Shown: positions 7,798 through 15,729, numbered from the stretch's first letter. The stretch is DNA of 18,936 nt from Porticoccus sp964608185 (GCA_964608185.1 CAZSMR010000023.1:1-18936), one strand, 5' to 3'. Translations and numbers: made by a program. The notes: a model not told the origin generated them from the sequence alone.

Positions 7798-8424
7798 ATG
7801 GTTATGATTATGAGTACCAACAAAGCTCAATTAAAAGAAGCTTTATCAGCCTTCATGGACGGCGAAGCCACAGACATCGAAGTCCGCAGATTGCTAAAAG
7901 AGATGCCTTTTGATCATACATTGCGTGATTCATGGCGATACCATCAACTTTCTTCGGCTATTATCAATAAAGAACTCTCGACTGAAATTGTAGATTTTTC
8001 TGCTAATATAAGCTCTGCTATTAAATTAGAAAAGAACCATGGTGCTTTAAGTCTCTCTAACTACCTTATAAAACCACTGGGTCGATTTGCTATAGCAGCA
8101 TCCGTAGCAACTGTTGCGCTATTAGGTATGCAGCAATACAAACATACTGTCGAACATCCATCATCCTTTGCAAGTACGAATAAAATACAACTCAATCTTG
8201 CCTCTTCTAATATGCGTACATCTGCTGAATTTGGTATACCACCTATATCTGCACGAAATGTAAGTATTTCAAACTTTCCGCAAAAAAAATCTAAACCTTT
8301 AAACAAAGTATTGTTAAAAAATGAGAGTAGTAGCGAGAACCTAACGCGCGAACAGGTTCAAAGGTATTTAAATGGACTCTTAGCGCGCTATAACGAAACT
8401 GAAGATAAATTAATTACTCAGTAA
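7798..8424 (+). CDS. rseA: Anti-sigma-E factor RseA/MucA family
   Basis: A single-pass inner-membrane protein of up to 208 residues that holds RpoE inactive until regulated proteolysis. The cytoplasmic anti-sigma domain shows LSAFMDGEA (16-24), EVRRLL and LRDSWRYHQL (42-51), as in RseA N-terminal domains. One hydrophobic stretch at about 97-112 (FAIAASVATVALLG) is the membrane segment, and the periplasmic part ends with VQRYLNGLLARYNE, as in MucA-like tails. Three ATGs (7798, 7804, 7810) precede the conserved STNKAQLKEAL text and none has a Shine-Dalgarno sequence, so the exact start is uncertain; 7810 is also plausible. No rseB/mucB follows; the next gene is lepA after 154 nt. Confidence 0.9.
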   Translation: MVMIMSTNKAQLKEALSAFMDGEATDIEVRRLLKEMPFDHTLRDSWRYHQLSSAIINKELSTEIVDFSANISSAIKLEKNHGALSLSNYLIKPLGRFAIAASVATVALLGMQQYKHTVEHPSSFASTNKIQLNLASSNMRTSAEFGIPPISARNVSISNFPQKKSKPLNKVLLKNESSSENLTREQVQRYLNGLLARYNETEDKLITQ

Positions 8425-8501
8425 CTTAAGAAATAAGTCTATAAATCCCAACCATAGAAACCTAATCATTTCCGCTATTACATGGCGTCTCGATGTCAAA
8501 T

Positions 8502-8577
8502 AGGCTAGAATCAATAGTTTTAACCTTGCCTGAAAATTACCCAAAAATGATTACTTTTCATAACGAAACTATAGCCT
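8502..8577 (+). other. Possible RNA leader structure upstream of lepA
   Basis: In the 154-nt rseA-lepA gap, AGGCTA (8502-8507) and TAGTTT (8515-8520) can pair with the contiguous right arm AAACTA-TAGCCT (8566-8577), leaving a 7-nt bulge on the left arm. Inside the loop, TGAAAA (8531-8536) can pair with TTTTCA (8555-8560). The right arm ends two bases before the GTG start of lepA and covers the place where a ribosome site should be; no clear Shine-Dalgarno is visible there. AT-rich sequence gives such pairings by chance, so this is only a candidate. Confidence 0.25.
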
Positions 8578-8578
8578 T

Positions 8579-10378
8579 GTGTCTGATTTAAGTCATATAC
8601 GAAACTTTTCTATTATCGCTCATATCGATCATGGTAAATCAACGATTGCCGATCGGTTTATTCAGCATTGTGGGGGTCTTGAATCCAGAGAAATGTCTGC
8701 GCAAGTTCTTGATTCTATGGATATTGAACGCGAAAGAGGAATTACAATTAAAGCTCAAAGCGTGACTTTGGATTATAAAGCTAAAGATGGGAATATCTAC
8801 CAATTAAACTTTATTGATACACCAGGCCATGTAGATTTCTCGTATGAAGTATCAAGGTCATTGGCTGCATGTGAGGGCGCGCTGCTTGTAGTAGACGCTG
8901 GCCAGGGTGTGGAGGCTCAATCAGTCGCTAATTGTTATACAGCGATCGCACAAGAACTGGAAGTGATTCCTGTTTTAAACAAAATGGATTTACCTCAAGC
9001 AGATCCAGCTCGAGTTATTGATGAAATTGAAAATATTATAGGTATAGACGCAGCAGACGCTGTTCACTGTAGTGCAAAAACTGGTCTAGGAATAGAGGAT
9101 ATACTAGAGCAATTGATTCTCAAGGTGCCTCCACCTAAAGGAGACATAAATGGGCCTCTGCAAGCACTTATTATTGATTCATGGTTTGATCCTTACTTAG
9201 GAGTTGTCTCTCTAGTAAGAGTTATTGCTGGAATATTAAAAACAAAAGATAAAATTATCACTAAATCTATAGGGAAATCTCATACCGTTGATACAATTGG
9301 TATATTTACACCCAAACGAAAAGAAACAGGAGTCCTTAGGGCAGGTAATGTGGGATTTATAGTCGCTGGTATTAAGGATATTCTTGGAGCACCTGTTGGA
9401 GGCACTTTCACTCATTTAAGTACTCCAGAAACAGATTCTTTGCCGGGATTCCAAAAGGTAAAACCGCAAGTTTATGCTGGATTATTTCCTGTAAGCTCAG
9501 ATGACTTTGAAGATTTCAGAGAAGCTCTGGCAAAGTTGACACTAAACGATGCGTCTCTCTTTTTTGAGCCTGAAAATTCAGATGCATTAGGTTTTGGATT
9601 CCGGTGTGGCTTTCTTGGATTGCTTCATATGGAAATCGTTCAAGAACGACTAGAGCGTGAATATAATTTAAATCTAATTACTACGGCTCCAACAGTTGTT
9701 TATGAGATTTACAAAACAGATGGAAAAATTATCCATATCTCAAACCCAACTGATCTTCCAGATCCGGCACAAGTGAATGAAATGCGAGAGCCTTTATGTG
9801 AAGCTAATATTTTAGTGCCAAAAGAATATGTTGGTAATGTTATTACACTTTGCGTTGAAAAAAGGGGCACCCAAAAAGATTTACAGTTTATAGGCGGACA
9901 AGTCTCACTATCATATGATATACCCATGAGCGAAGTGGTAATGGATTTTTTTGACAGACTAAAATCTGTTAGTCGTGGATTTGCATCACTTGACTACACC
10001 TTTATAAGATTTGAGTCAGCGCCTTTAGTAAGACTGGACGTTCTAATCAATGGTGATAAGGTTGATGCCTTAGCTTTAATCCTTCATCGTGCCAATTCAC
10101 AAAGAACAGGACGGCAACTAACAGAAAAAATGAAGGCGCTCATTCCAAGACAAATGTTTGATGTCGCGATTCAAGCAGCTATAGGGGGCCATGTTATTGC
10201 AAGAACAACTGTTAAGGCACTACGCAAAAATGTAACTGCAAAATGCTATGGAGGAGATATATCTCGTAAGAAAAAATTACTCCAAAAGCAAAAAGAAGGC
10301 AAAAAAAGAATGAAGCGAGTTGGTAACGTTGAAATACCCCAAGAAGCTTTTTTAGCTGTACTGAAAACTGATAGTTGA
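8579..10378 (+). CDS. lepA: Elongation factor 4 (LepA), ribosome back-translocating GTPase
   Basis: A full-length 599-residue translational GTPase. The G motifs run in order: AHIDHGKS (14-21), RGIT (53-56), DTPGH (80-84), NKMD (134-137) and CSAKTG near 165. The EF-G-like domains follow (GFGFRCGFLGLLHMEI). The LepA-specific C-terminal domain carries ALRKNVTAKCYGGDISRKKK and ends RVGNVEIPQEAFLAVL. It binds the ribosome and affects initiation and elongation under stress conditions. GTG at 8579 is chosen because it lies a few codons before the universally conserved IRNFSIIAHIDHGKST block and no in-frame ATG is nearby. It begins a tight gene run with lepB 7 nt downstream. Confidence 0.98.
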   Translation: MSDLSHIRNFSIIAHIDHGKSTIADRFIQHCGGLESREMSAQVLDSMDIERERGITIKAQSVTLDYKAKDGNIYQLNFIDTPGHVDFSYEVSRSLAACEGALLVVDAGQGVEAQSVANCYTAIAQELEVIPVLNKMDLPQADPARVIDEIENIIGIDAADAVHCSAKTGLGIEDILEQLILKVPPPKGDINGPLQALIIDSWFDPYLGVVSLVRVIAGILKTKDKIITKSIGKSHTVDTIGIFTPKRKETGVLRAGNVGFIVAGIKDILGAPVGGTFTHLSTPETDSLPGFQKVKPQVYAGLFPVSSDDFEDFREALAKLTLNDASLFFEPENSDALGFGFRCGFLGLLHMEIVQERLEREYNLNLITTAPTVVYEIYKTDGKIIHISNPTDLPDPAQVNEMREPLCEANILVPKEYVGNVITLCVEKRGTQKDLQFIGGQVSLSYDIPMSEVVMDFFDRLKSVSRGFASLDYTFIRFESAPLVRLDVLINGDKVDALALILHRANSQRTGRQLTEKMKALIPRQMFDVAIQAAIGGHVIARTTVKALRKNVTAKCYGGDISRKKKLLQKQKEGKKRMKRVGNVEIPQEAFLAVLKTDS

Positions 10379-10385
10379 GATCTTA

Positions 10386-11135
10386 ATGGATATAAATTTC
10401 CCACTGGTACTAATAATACTCGTTACTGTAAGTGGTATCTTTTTACTACTAGATAAGCTGCTCGCATCAAAAAAAAATACTGTTAATGCCACATCAAAAT
10501 TATTTGAATATATTGGCTCTTTTTTTCCTGTTCTTCTTTTTGTATTTATTCTTAGATCTTTTCTTTTTGAACCCTTTCAAATTCCCTCTGGTTCAATGAT
10601 TCCAACTTTAAAAATTGGTGACTACATACTAGTAAATAAATTTAGTTATGGGTTAAGGTTTCCTGTTTCTAGATTTAAATTTTTAGACATTAATTCCCCA
10701 AAAATAGGCGATGTGATGGTTTTCACCCCCCCGCACGATAAAAGATACTTTATTAAAAGAGTGATTGGCTTACCTGGTGATGATATTCATATTAAAAATA
10801 ATATACTTTATGTGAATGGAGAAGAAATGCAGTATTCATCTCTTTCTGAAAACTTACAAGATTCAGATTTTGTAATAGAAAAAGAGAGTCTTAAGGGAGC
10901 AGATCACCTCATACAAAGAAGAAAGATACCCAGCAGACTGGGAAAAAACTATAGAATCAATGTTCCATTAGGGCATTATTTTATGGTTGGAGATAATCGT
11001 GATAACAGCAGTGATAGTAGAGTTTGGGGGGCAGTACCTGAGGCTAACATAGTAGGCAAAGCAATTTTAACTTGGATGCATTGGGAGTCATTCAGCGATA
11101 TTCCAAATTTTTCTAACGCAGGAAAAATACAATGA
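10386..11135 (+). CDS. lepB: Signal peptidase I
   Basis: A 249-residue inner-membrane serine protease that cleaves signal peptides from exported proteins. Two membrane segments (about 4-22 and 45-62) precede the catalytic region. The catalytic Ser70 lies in PSGSMIPTL and the general-base Lys124 in RYFIKRVIGLPGD. The box E motif GDNRDNSSDSRVWG lies near the C-terminus. Length is between the compact forms and the 324-residue E. coli enzyme. It starts 7 nt after lepA, so co-expression is very likely, the standard pairing for which both genes are named. Confidence 0.97.
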   Translation: MDINFPLVLIILVTVSGIFLLLDKLLASKKNTVNATSKLFEYIGSFFPVLLFVFILRSFLFEPFQIPSGSMIPTLKIGDYILVNKFSYGLRFPVSRFKFLDINSPKIGDVMVFTPPHDKRYFIKRVIGLPGDDIHIKNNILYVNGEEMQYSSLSENLQDSDFVIEKESLKGADHLIQRRKIPSRLGKNYRINVPLGHYFMVGDNRDNSSDSRVWGAVPEANIVGKAILTWMHWESFSDIPNFSNAGKIQ

Positions 11136-11151
11136 TAATTATTTCAATAAA

Positions 11152-11832
11152 ATGAAAATGCAACAAGAAAAGATCATAAATAGTATTGGGTATAACTTTA
11201 ACGATATTTATTTATTGCAACTTGCACTCACACATAGAAGTATGGGTTCTAGTAATAATGAACGGTTAGAGTTTCTTGGGGATTCAGCCTTGAATTTTAT
11301 AATCGGACATGCAATTTATACTCTTCTACCTCTGAGCAAAGAAGGAGAGCTTAGTAGATATAGGGCTGATTTAGTTAAAGGTAAAACTCTTACAGAAATA
11401 GCTTATGAGCTACAAATCGCAGAATACTTAATTCTCGGCGAAGGAGAGAAAAAAAGTGGAGGGCGTGACAGGCCTTCTATTCTAGCTAATTCTGTTGAGG
11501 CTATAATTGGTGCAATTTACCTAGATGGCGGCATCAATCCATGTAGTGCCTGCGTTCTCAAATGGTTTGATTCTAGGCTTAAAAATCTAACAATGAATGG
11601 CCGCAAGGATCCAAAGACCGAGCTTCAAGAGTTAATGCAGGCAAGAAGTGAGGCACTTCCTACTTATACGATAATCACAATATCAGGCGAGCCTCATCAG
11701 CAAAATTTCACTATAGAATGCTACGTTAAAGGCTTGGTGAATCCGACAAAAGGGCAAGGAGAAACTAGAAGGGATGCCGAAAAGAAAGCGGCTGAAAAAG
11801 CACTAGTGGAGCTTCTTGATGAAAAAAAATAG
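11152..11832 (+). CDS. rnc: Ribonuclease III
   Basis: A 226-residue double-stranded RNA endonuclease that processes rRNA precursors and regulatory RNAs. The signature NERLEFLGDSAL (36-47) includes catalytic Asp44, and the second metal-ligand site is Glu116 in LANSVEAIIGAIYLDGG. A C-terminal dsRNA-binding domain starts at DPKTELQELMQ (153-163) and ends with GQGETRRDAEKKAAEKALVELL. ATGs at 11152 and 11158 are both possible starts, and the difference is only two codons. It follows lepB after 16 nt and overlaps era. Confidence 0.97.
   Translation: MKMQQEKIINSIGYNFNDIYLLQLALTHRSMGSSNNERLEFLGDSALNFIIGHAIYTLLPLSKEGELSRYRADLVKGKTLTEIAYELQIAEYLILGEGEKKSGGRDRPSILANSVEAIIGAIYLDGGINPCSACVLKWFDSRLKNLTMNGRKDPKTELQELMQARSEALPTYTIITISGEPHQQNFTIECYVKGLVNPTKGQGETRRDAEKKAAEKALVELLDEKK
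11808..11811 (+). promoter_or_regulatory. Shine-Dalgarno that decides the era start
   Basis: GGAG inside the last codons of rnc lies 7 nt before ATG 11819, a normal spacing, but only 4 nt before the in-frame TTG at 11816. This favours the ATG as the era start. Confidence 0.6.
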
Positions 11833-12724
11833 AGGTAAAAAGTGTGGATATGTAGCAATTATAGGTAGACCTAATGTTGGTAAATCTACCCTACTTAATC
11901 ATATCTTAGGATCTAAACTTAGTATAACCTCAAGAAAACCACAAACTACAAGACATAACTTATTGGGTATTAAAACTACAGAAGACGCACAAATTATCTT
12001 TGTAGACACACCTGGTATGCATTTTAATCAAAAAAAAGCACTAAATCGTTACATGAACCAAGAAGCCGAGAGTGCCCTCAAAGACGTCGATGTTATAGTT
12101 TTTGTTGTTGATCGTGACACGTGGAACGAAACAGACAAAATAGTAGCAGAGGAAGTATTTAAGTCGGAAATTCCTGTAATAATCACTATTAATAAATTTG
12201 ATAAGATATCCCCAAATAATGGACTAATTTCACATATTCAGGCTCTTTCAGACCAATACCCTAATGCAATAATAGTTCCTGTTTCAGCGCTTTATGGGAA
12301 CCAGCTCGATATACTTGAATCAGAAATTACAAAAATTCTCCCTGTTGGAGAATATTTTTTTCCTGATGAGCAAATTACTGATAAGACTGAAAGATTTCTT
12401 GTTGCCGAACTCGTTAGAGAAAAGATTACTCGCCAGCTTGGTGCTGAGCTTCCCTACGAAACTACTATAGAAATAGAAAGCTTCAAGCATGAAAAAAAGA
12501 TTTGTTATATCAATGCGCTCATACTAGTAGAGAGGGAAGGCCAAAAAATAATCATGATTGGAGATAAAGGAGAGCGCCTAAAAAAAATCGGCCAAGAAGC
12601 TCGTCTTGATATGGAAAGACTTCTAGAAAAAAAAGTGATGCTAACTTTGTGGGTTAAAGTTAAAAGAGGGTGGTCAGATGATACTAGAGCGCTTCAAAGT
12701 CTTGGATATAAGTCTAAAGATTAA
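11819..12724 (+). CDS. era: GTPase Era (16S rRNA / 30S assembly)
   Basis: A 301-residue ribosome-assembly GTPase. The GTPase domain shows GRPNVGKS (16-23), the switch region RKPQTTRHNLLG, DTPG (63-66) and NKFD (125-128). The C-terminal KH domain, which binds the 3' end of 16S rRNA, contains IMIGDKGERLKKIGQEARLDME and LWVKVKRGWSDD. The chosen ATG overlaps the rnc 3' end by 14 nt in another frame, so the two are likely translationally coupled. An in-frame TTG one codon earlier is less likely. The rnc-era-recO order is a classic conserved cluster. Confidence 0.97.
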   Translation: MKKNRGKKCGYVAIIGRPNVGKSTLLNHILGSKLSITSRKPQTTRHNLLGIKTTEDAQIIFVDTPGMHFNQKKALNRYMNQEAESALKDVDVIVFVVDRDTWNETDKIVAEEVFKSEIPVIITINKFDKISPNNGLISHIQALSDQYPNAIIVPVSALYGNQLDILESEITKILPVGEYFFPDEQITDKTERFLVAELVREKITRQLGAELPYETTIEIESFKHEKKICYINALILVEREGQKIIMIGDKGERLKKIGQEARLDMERLLEKKVMLTLWVKVKRGWSDDTRALQSLGYKSKD

Positions 12725-12744
12725 TCATATAAATTTGTTTTCAT

Positions 12745-13458
12745 ATGCAACCTGAATTGGCATTTGTTTTACATACTCGGCCATACAGAGAGACGAGCTT
12801 GCTAGTGGATCTTTTTACTAGATCTTATGGCAGATTTCGTGCAGTTTCTAGGGGTTCCAGGGGAACCAAAGCCAAGACTATAAGACTAAATGCTTATTCC
12901 CAAATTCTAATTAGCTGGTCAGGTAAATCTAATCTCAAAACTCTTACACAAGTAGAACTGTCTTCGGCTCCACTTACTCTTAAAGGGGATGGATTGTTCT
13001 GTGGGTTTTATCTGAATGAGTTACTAATAAGGCTACTTGCTGAGAACGATCCTCATCAGACAGTCTATGATGATTATGTAAATGTTTTAGATCGATTAGC
13101 TAGTGACACCTCGATAGCCTGCAGTCTAAGATCTTTCGAGATTAGTCTTCTTCAAGAACTAGGCTATGGCATAAACCTATTCACTGATGCTGAATCTGAC
13201 GAAGCTATTGCCCCTGAAAAAGAATACTGGTTTGAACCAAACGTTGGTTTTTTATTAAAACAAAGTCATGACAGTGATAGAAAATTAATTAATTTATTTA
13301 AAGGAGAAGATTTAATTTCATTCCGAGAAGGTATTTTTTATTCTGCTCCCTTGTCTGCAAAAAGATTATTGCGTCTAGCGTTAGAGCCTCACATAGGCGA
13401 GAAACCTATACTAAGCCGTAATTTATTTAGTAAGATAAAAACATCAAAAAGCATCTAA
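12745..13458 (+). CDS. recO: DNA repair protein RecO
   Basis: A 237-residue mediator that helps load RecA on SSB-coated DNA in the RecFOR pathway. The N-terminal OB-fold text is typical (FVLHTRPYRETSLLVDLFTRSYGR, then AVSRGSRG). The following helical domain has LFCGFYLNELLIRLL and the family's RSFEISLLQELGYGI. The length equals that of enterobacterial RecO. It lies 20 nt after era. No ribosome site is obvious upstream, which may mean coupling to era translation. pdxJ, usually next, is absent: only 54 nt lie before acpS. Confidence 0.95.
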   Translation: MQPELAFVLHTRPYRETSLLVDLFTRSYGRFRAVSRGSRGTKAKTIRLNAYSQILISWSGKSNLKTLTQVELSSAPLTLKGDGLFCGFYLNELLIRLLAENDPHQTVYDDYVNVLDRLASDTSIACSLRSFEISLLQELGYGINLFTDAESDEAIAPEKEYWFEPNVGFLLKQSHDSDRKLINLFKGEDLISFREGIFYSAPLSAKRLLRLALEPHIGEKPILSRNLFSKIKTSKSI

Positions 13459-13501
13459 TCTAGTCAGATTATTTTTAGCATTTACTAACAATTGCATGAT
13501 T

Positions 13502-13505
13502 GGAG
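13502..13505 (+). promoter_or_regulatory. Shine-Dalgarno that decides the acpS start
   Basis: GGAG lies 7 nt before ATG 13513. The in-frame TTG at 13492 lies upstream of this site and would add seven residues with no family counterpart, so the ATG is preferred. Confidence 0.65.
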
Positions 13506-13512
13506 TTCATTA

Positions 13513-13884
13513 ATGATAGTTGGTATCGGTACAGACATTCTAAAAATTTCAAGAATCAAAAGCGCTTATAGTGAATATGGCGACAGATTTGCAAAAAGAA
13601 TACTTTGTTCATCTGAATTAATAACCTTTAATGATAAGCAACGATCGATAAGCTATCTAGCCAAACGATTTTCAGCAAAGGAATCTGCAAGTAAAGCTTT
13701 AGGAACCGGAATTGGTTCGATCTCTTGGCATGACTTTGAGATACAGAACAATGATTCAGGTGCTCCAATTTTAATACTAACTGGGGCAGCTGAAGAAAAA
13801 ATGAATCAAATGGGGGCGAGTCAGACATTTTTGAGCTTGTCAGATGAGTCTGATCATGTGCTATCTTTTGTTATACTTTCTTAG
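13513..13884 (+). CDS. acpS: Holo-[acyl-carrier-protein] synthase
   Basis: A 123-residue phosphopantetheinyl transferase that moves 4'-phosphopantetheine from CoA onto acyl carrier protein, needed for fatty-acid synthesis. The conserved N-terminus MIVGIGTDI carries the metal-binding Asp8. The second motif RFSAKESASKALGTG (52-66) carries Glu57. HDFEI and LSLSDESDHVLSFVI complete the fold, and the length is normal for the short AcpS type. MIVGIG at the first codon matches the family start. It follows recO by 54 nt; the usual intervening pdxJ is missing. Confidence 0.96.
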   Translation: MIVGIGTDILKISRIKSAYSEYGDRFAKRILCSSELITFNDKQRSISYLAKRFSAKESASKALGTGIGSISWHDFEIQNNDSGAPILILTGAAEEKMNQMGASQTFLSLSDESDHVLSFVILS

Positions 13885-13969
13885 CACTATAATTTGAGCA
13901 CAATCAAATAAATTTTTAATTAAAATAACAGTTATATTGAAGATAAAAATAAATTTAGACAAAAAACTA

Positions 13970-13975
13970 TATAAT
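13970..13975 (+). promoter_or_regulatory. Candidate -10 element for cysM
   Basis: TATAAT lies in the 125-nt acpS-cysM gap, 34 nt before the cysM ATG. The gap is extremely AT-rich and I see no convincing -35 hexamer, nor a terminator after acpS. GGAG at 13995-13998 is a ribosome site with rather long (11 nt) spacing. Confidence 0.3.
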
Positions 13976-14009
13976 AATTTTTTAAGCGTTTACTGGAGTT
14001 AATTTCTTC

Positions 14010-14897
14010 ATGTCTTATCCAACTATTGAATCTTGTGTGGGAAAAACACCGCTTGTAGCACTTCAACGCATCCAAGGGTCCACCTCCAATACTATTTTAG
14101 TAAAATTAGAGGGTAATAATCCTGCCGGGTCAATAAAAGATAGGCCTGCGCTCAGTATGATTCAACATGCTGAAACTCGGGGAGATATAAATCCTGGAGA
14201 TGTTTTAATAGAAGCAACATCTGGTAATACAGGAATAGCTCTTGCTATGGCGGCCGCTATAAAGGGTTACAAAATGGTTCTCATCATGCCTGAAAATAAT
14301 ACTGAAGAAAGAAAGGCGGCTATGCGTGCATATGGTGCAGAACTAATACTAGTATCAAAAGAAGCTAGTATGGAAGGTGCCAGAGATTTAGCAAAAACTA
14401 TGGAGGCTGAGGGAAAAGGTAAGGTTCTAGATCAATTTGGTAACTCTGATAATCCATTGGCTCATTTCGAAAATACTGGACCAGAAATTTGGGAGCAAAG
14501 TGGGGGAAAGATCACACATTTTGTAAGCTCAATGGGTACCACAGGCACAATAATGGGTGTATCTCGTTACCTTAAGTCTAAAAATTCGAATATTCAGATT
14601 ATAGGATTGCAGCCAGAAGAGGGTGCAAGTATCCCTGGAATTAGACGTTGGCCAAAAAAATATCTGCCCAGCATTTACGACTCATCTCGTGTTGACCAAA
14701 TAATAGATATGAGCCAAAACGAGGCTGAAGTAACCATGAGAAAGATGGCGACGCAAGAGGGAATATTTTGCGGTGTTTCCTCTGGTGGATCTGTTGCAGC
14801 AGCGTTGAGACTCTCAAAAGACTTAGAGTCCTCGATAATAGTTGCAATCGTGTGTGATAGAGGAGATCGCTACCTGTCTACTGGTATTTATGTCTAG
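14010..14897 (+). CDS. cysM: Cysteine synthase B (O-acetylserine sulfhydrylase B)
   Basis: A 295-residue PLP enzyme making cysteine from O-acetylserine and sulfide or thiosulfate. The PLP Lys43 lies in NPAGSIKDRPALSMI, and the substrate loop TSGNTGIALAM spans 70-80. The glycine-rich phosphate loop is in FVSSMGTTGTIMG, and the C-terminal FCGVSSGGSVAAAL is present. The segment EEGASIPGIRRWP is characteristic of CysM rather than CysK. The length is close to the 303-residue E. coli enzyme. Its 3' end overlaps the mazG start by 8 nt, so the two are probably co-translated. In pseudomonads rlmD and relA lie between these two genes; here they do not. Confidence 0.96.
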   Translation: MSYPTIESCVGKTPLVALQRIQGSTSNTILVKLEGNNPAGSIKDRPALSMIQHAETRGDINPGDVLIEATSGNTGIALAMAAAIKGYKMVLIMPENNTEERKAAMRAYGAELILVSKEASMEGARDLAKTMEAEGKGKVLDQFGNSDNPLAHFENTGPEIWEQSGGKITHFVSSMGTTGTIMGVSRYLKSKNSNIQIIGLQPEEGASIPGIRRWPKKYLPSIYDSSRVDQIIDMSQNEAEVTMRKMATQEGIFCGVSSGGSVAAALRLSKDLESSIIVAIVCDRGDRYLSTGIYV

Positions 14898-15717
14898 TAA
14901 AGCCAGATCTCTAGATGATTTGTTGTATCTTATGGATAGGCTTAGGGATCCAATTTCAGGTTGCCCTTGGGACCTAAAGCAATCATTTGAGTCCATTGTT
15001 CCATGCACCCTAGAAGAGGTTTACGAAGTAATAGATGCAATAGAAAATAAAAACTTTGATCACCTGAAGGAAGAGTTAGGAGATTTACTTTTTCAGATTG
15101 TATTTTATAGTAAAATTGCTGATGAAAAATCTCTATTCAACTTTGATGATATCGTCTCTTCAGTAACACAAAAGTTAATATCCAGACACCCCCATGTTTT
15201 TCCGAAGGGTACTCTTAAAAGTAAGGACTCGAGTCCTAAAAGTAACAAAGATAACTCCTATCGAGAAAAAATATGGGAATCACTTAAATCAATTGAACGA
15301 AAAAAAAGGGGGCAAAACTCGACTTTATCTGATATACCATCAACATTACCTGCATTAATTCGTGCGCAAAAAATTCAAAAAAGAGCTGCATCTGTAGGTT
15401 TTGATTGGAAATCTCCAGATGAGGTCTTTGCTAAAATTAATGAAGAAATTACAGAGTTACATGAAGCAGTTGATATGAATAACAAAAAATGTGTAGAAGA
15501 AGAGCTTGGAGATACTATGTTTACAATGGTGAATTTATGTAAACATTTAAATGTTGATGCAGAAACAGCATTAAGAGGAGCATCAAATAAGTTCGAGCAG
15601 AGATTCAAAAATATTGAAAGCAGAATACATGATGCCGGAGAATCTATGATAGATTTGGCTCCAGAGAGACTTGAAAGTCTCTGGAGTGAAGTAAAAGATA
15701 AAATTAGCTCGGAATAA
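14890..15717 (+). CDS. mazG: Nucleoside triphosphate pyrophosphohydrolase MazG
   Basis: A 275-residue protein with two tandem MazG domains that hydrolyses NTPs to NMP and pyrophosphate. It is a house-cleaning enzyme also linked to lowering ppGpp in E. coli. Domain 1 begins MDRLRDPISGCPWDLKQ and shows the metal-binding acidic pair LEEVYEVIDAI (41-51) and EELGDLLFQI (61-70). Domain 2 shows INEEITELHEAV (183-194) and EEELGDTMFTMV (203-214). An earlier in-frame TTG at 14842 would add 16 residues with no family counterpart, so ATG 14890 is chosen. It overlaps cysM by 8 nt. No terminator follows before adk. Confidence 0.95.
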   Translation: MSSKARSLDDLLYLMDRLRDPISGCPWDLKQSFESIVPCTLEEVYEVIDAIENKNFDHLKEELGDLLFQIVFYSKIADEKSLFNFDDIVSSVTQKLISRHPHVFPKGTLKSKDSSPKSNKDNSYREKIWESLKSIERKKRGQNSTLSDIPSTLPALIRAQKIQKRAASVGFDWKSPDEVFAKINEEITELHEAVDMNNKKCVEEELGDTMFTMVNLCKHLNVDAETALRGASNKFEQRFKNIESRIHDAGESMIDLAPERLESLWSEVKDKISSE

Positions 15718-15729
15718 AACGCTGTTTTC

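Noticed and set aside
8061..8306. Minus-strand frame inside rseA, considered because rseA itself is weakly conserved in its second half
   Set aside because: No ribosome site or recognisable motif, and rseA is in the expected place and strand.
8482..8508. Tiny eight-codon frame (ATG GCG ... TAG) in the rseA-lepA gap as a leader peptide
   Set aside because: No ribosome site and no repeated regulatory codons; nothing distinguishes it from chance.
13914..13925. Palindrome TTTTAATTAAAA after acpS as an operator or terminator
   Set aside because: All A/T in a strongly AT-rich gap, so chance is a sufficient explanation, and there is no GC stem.
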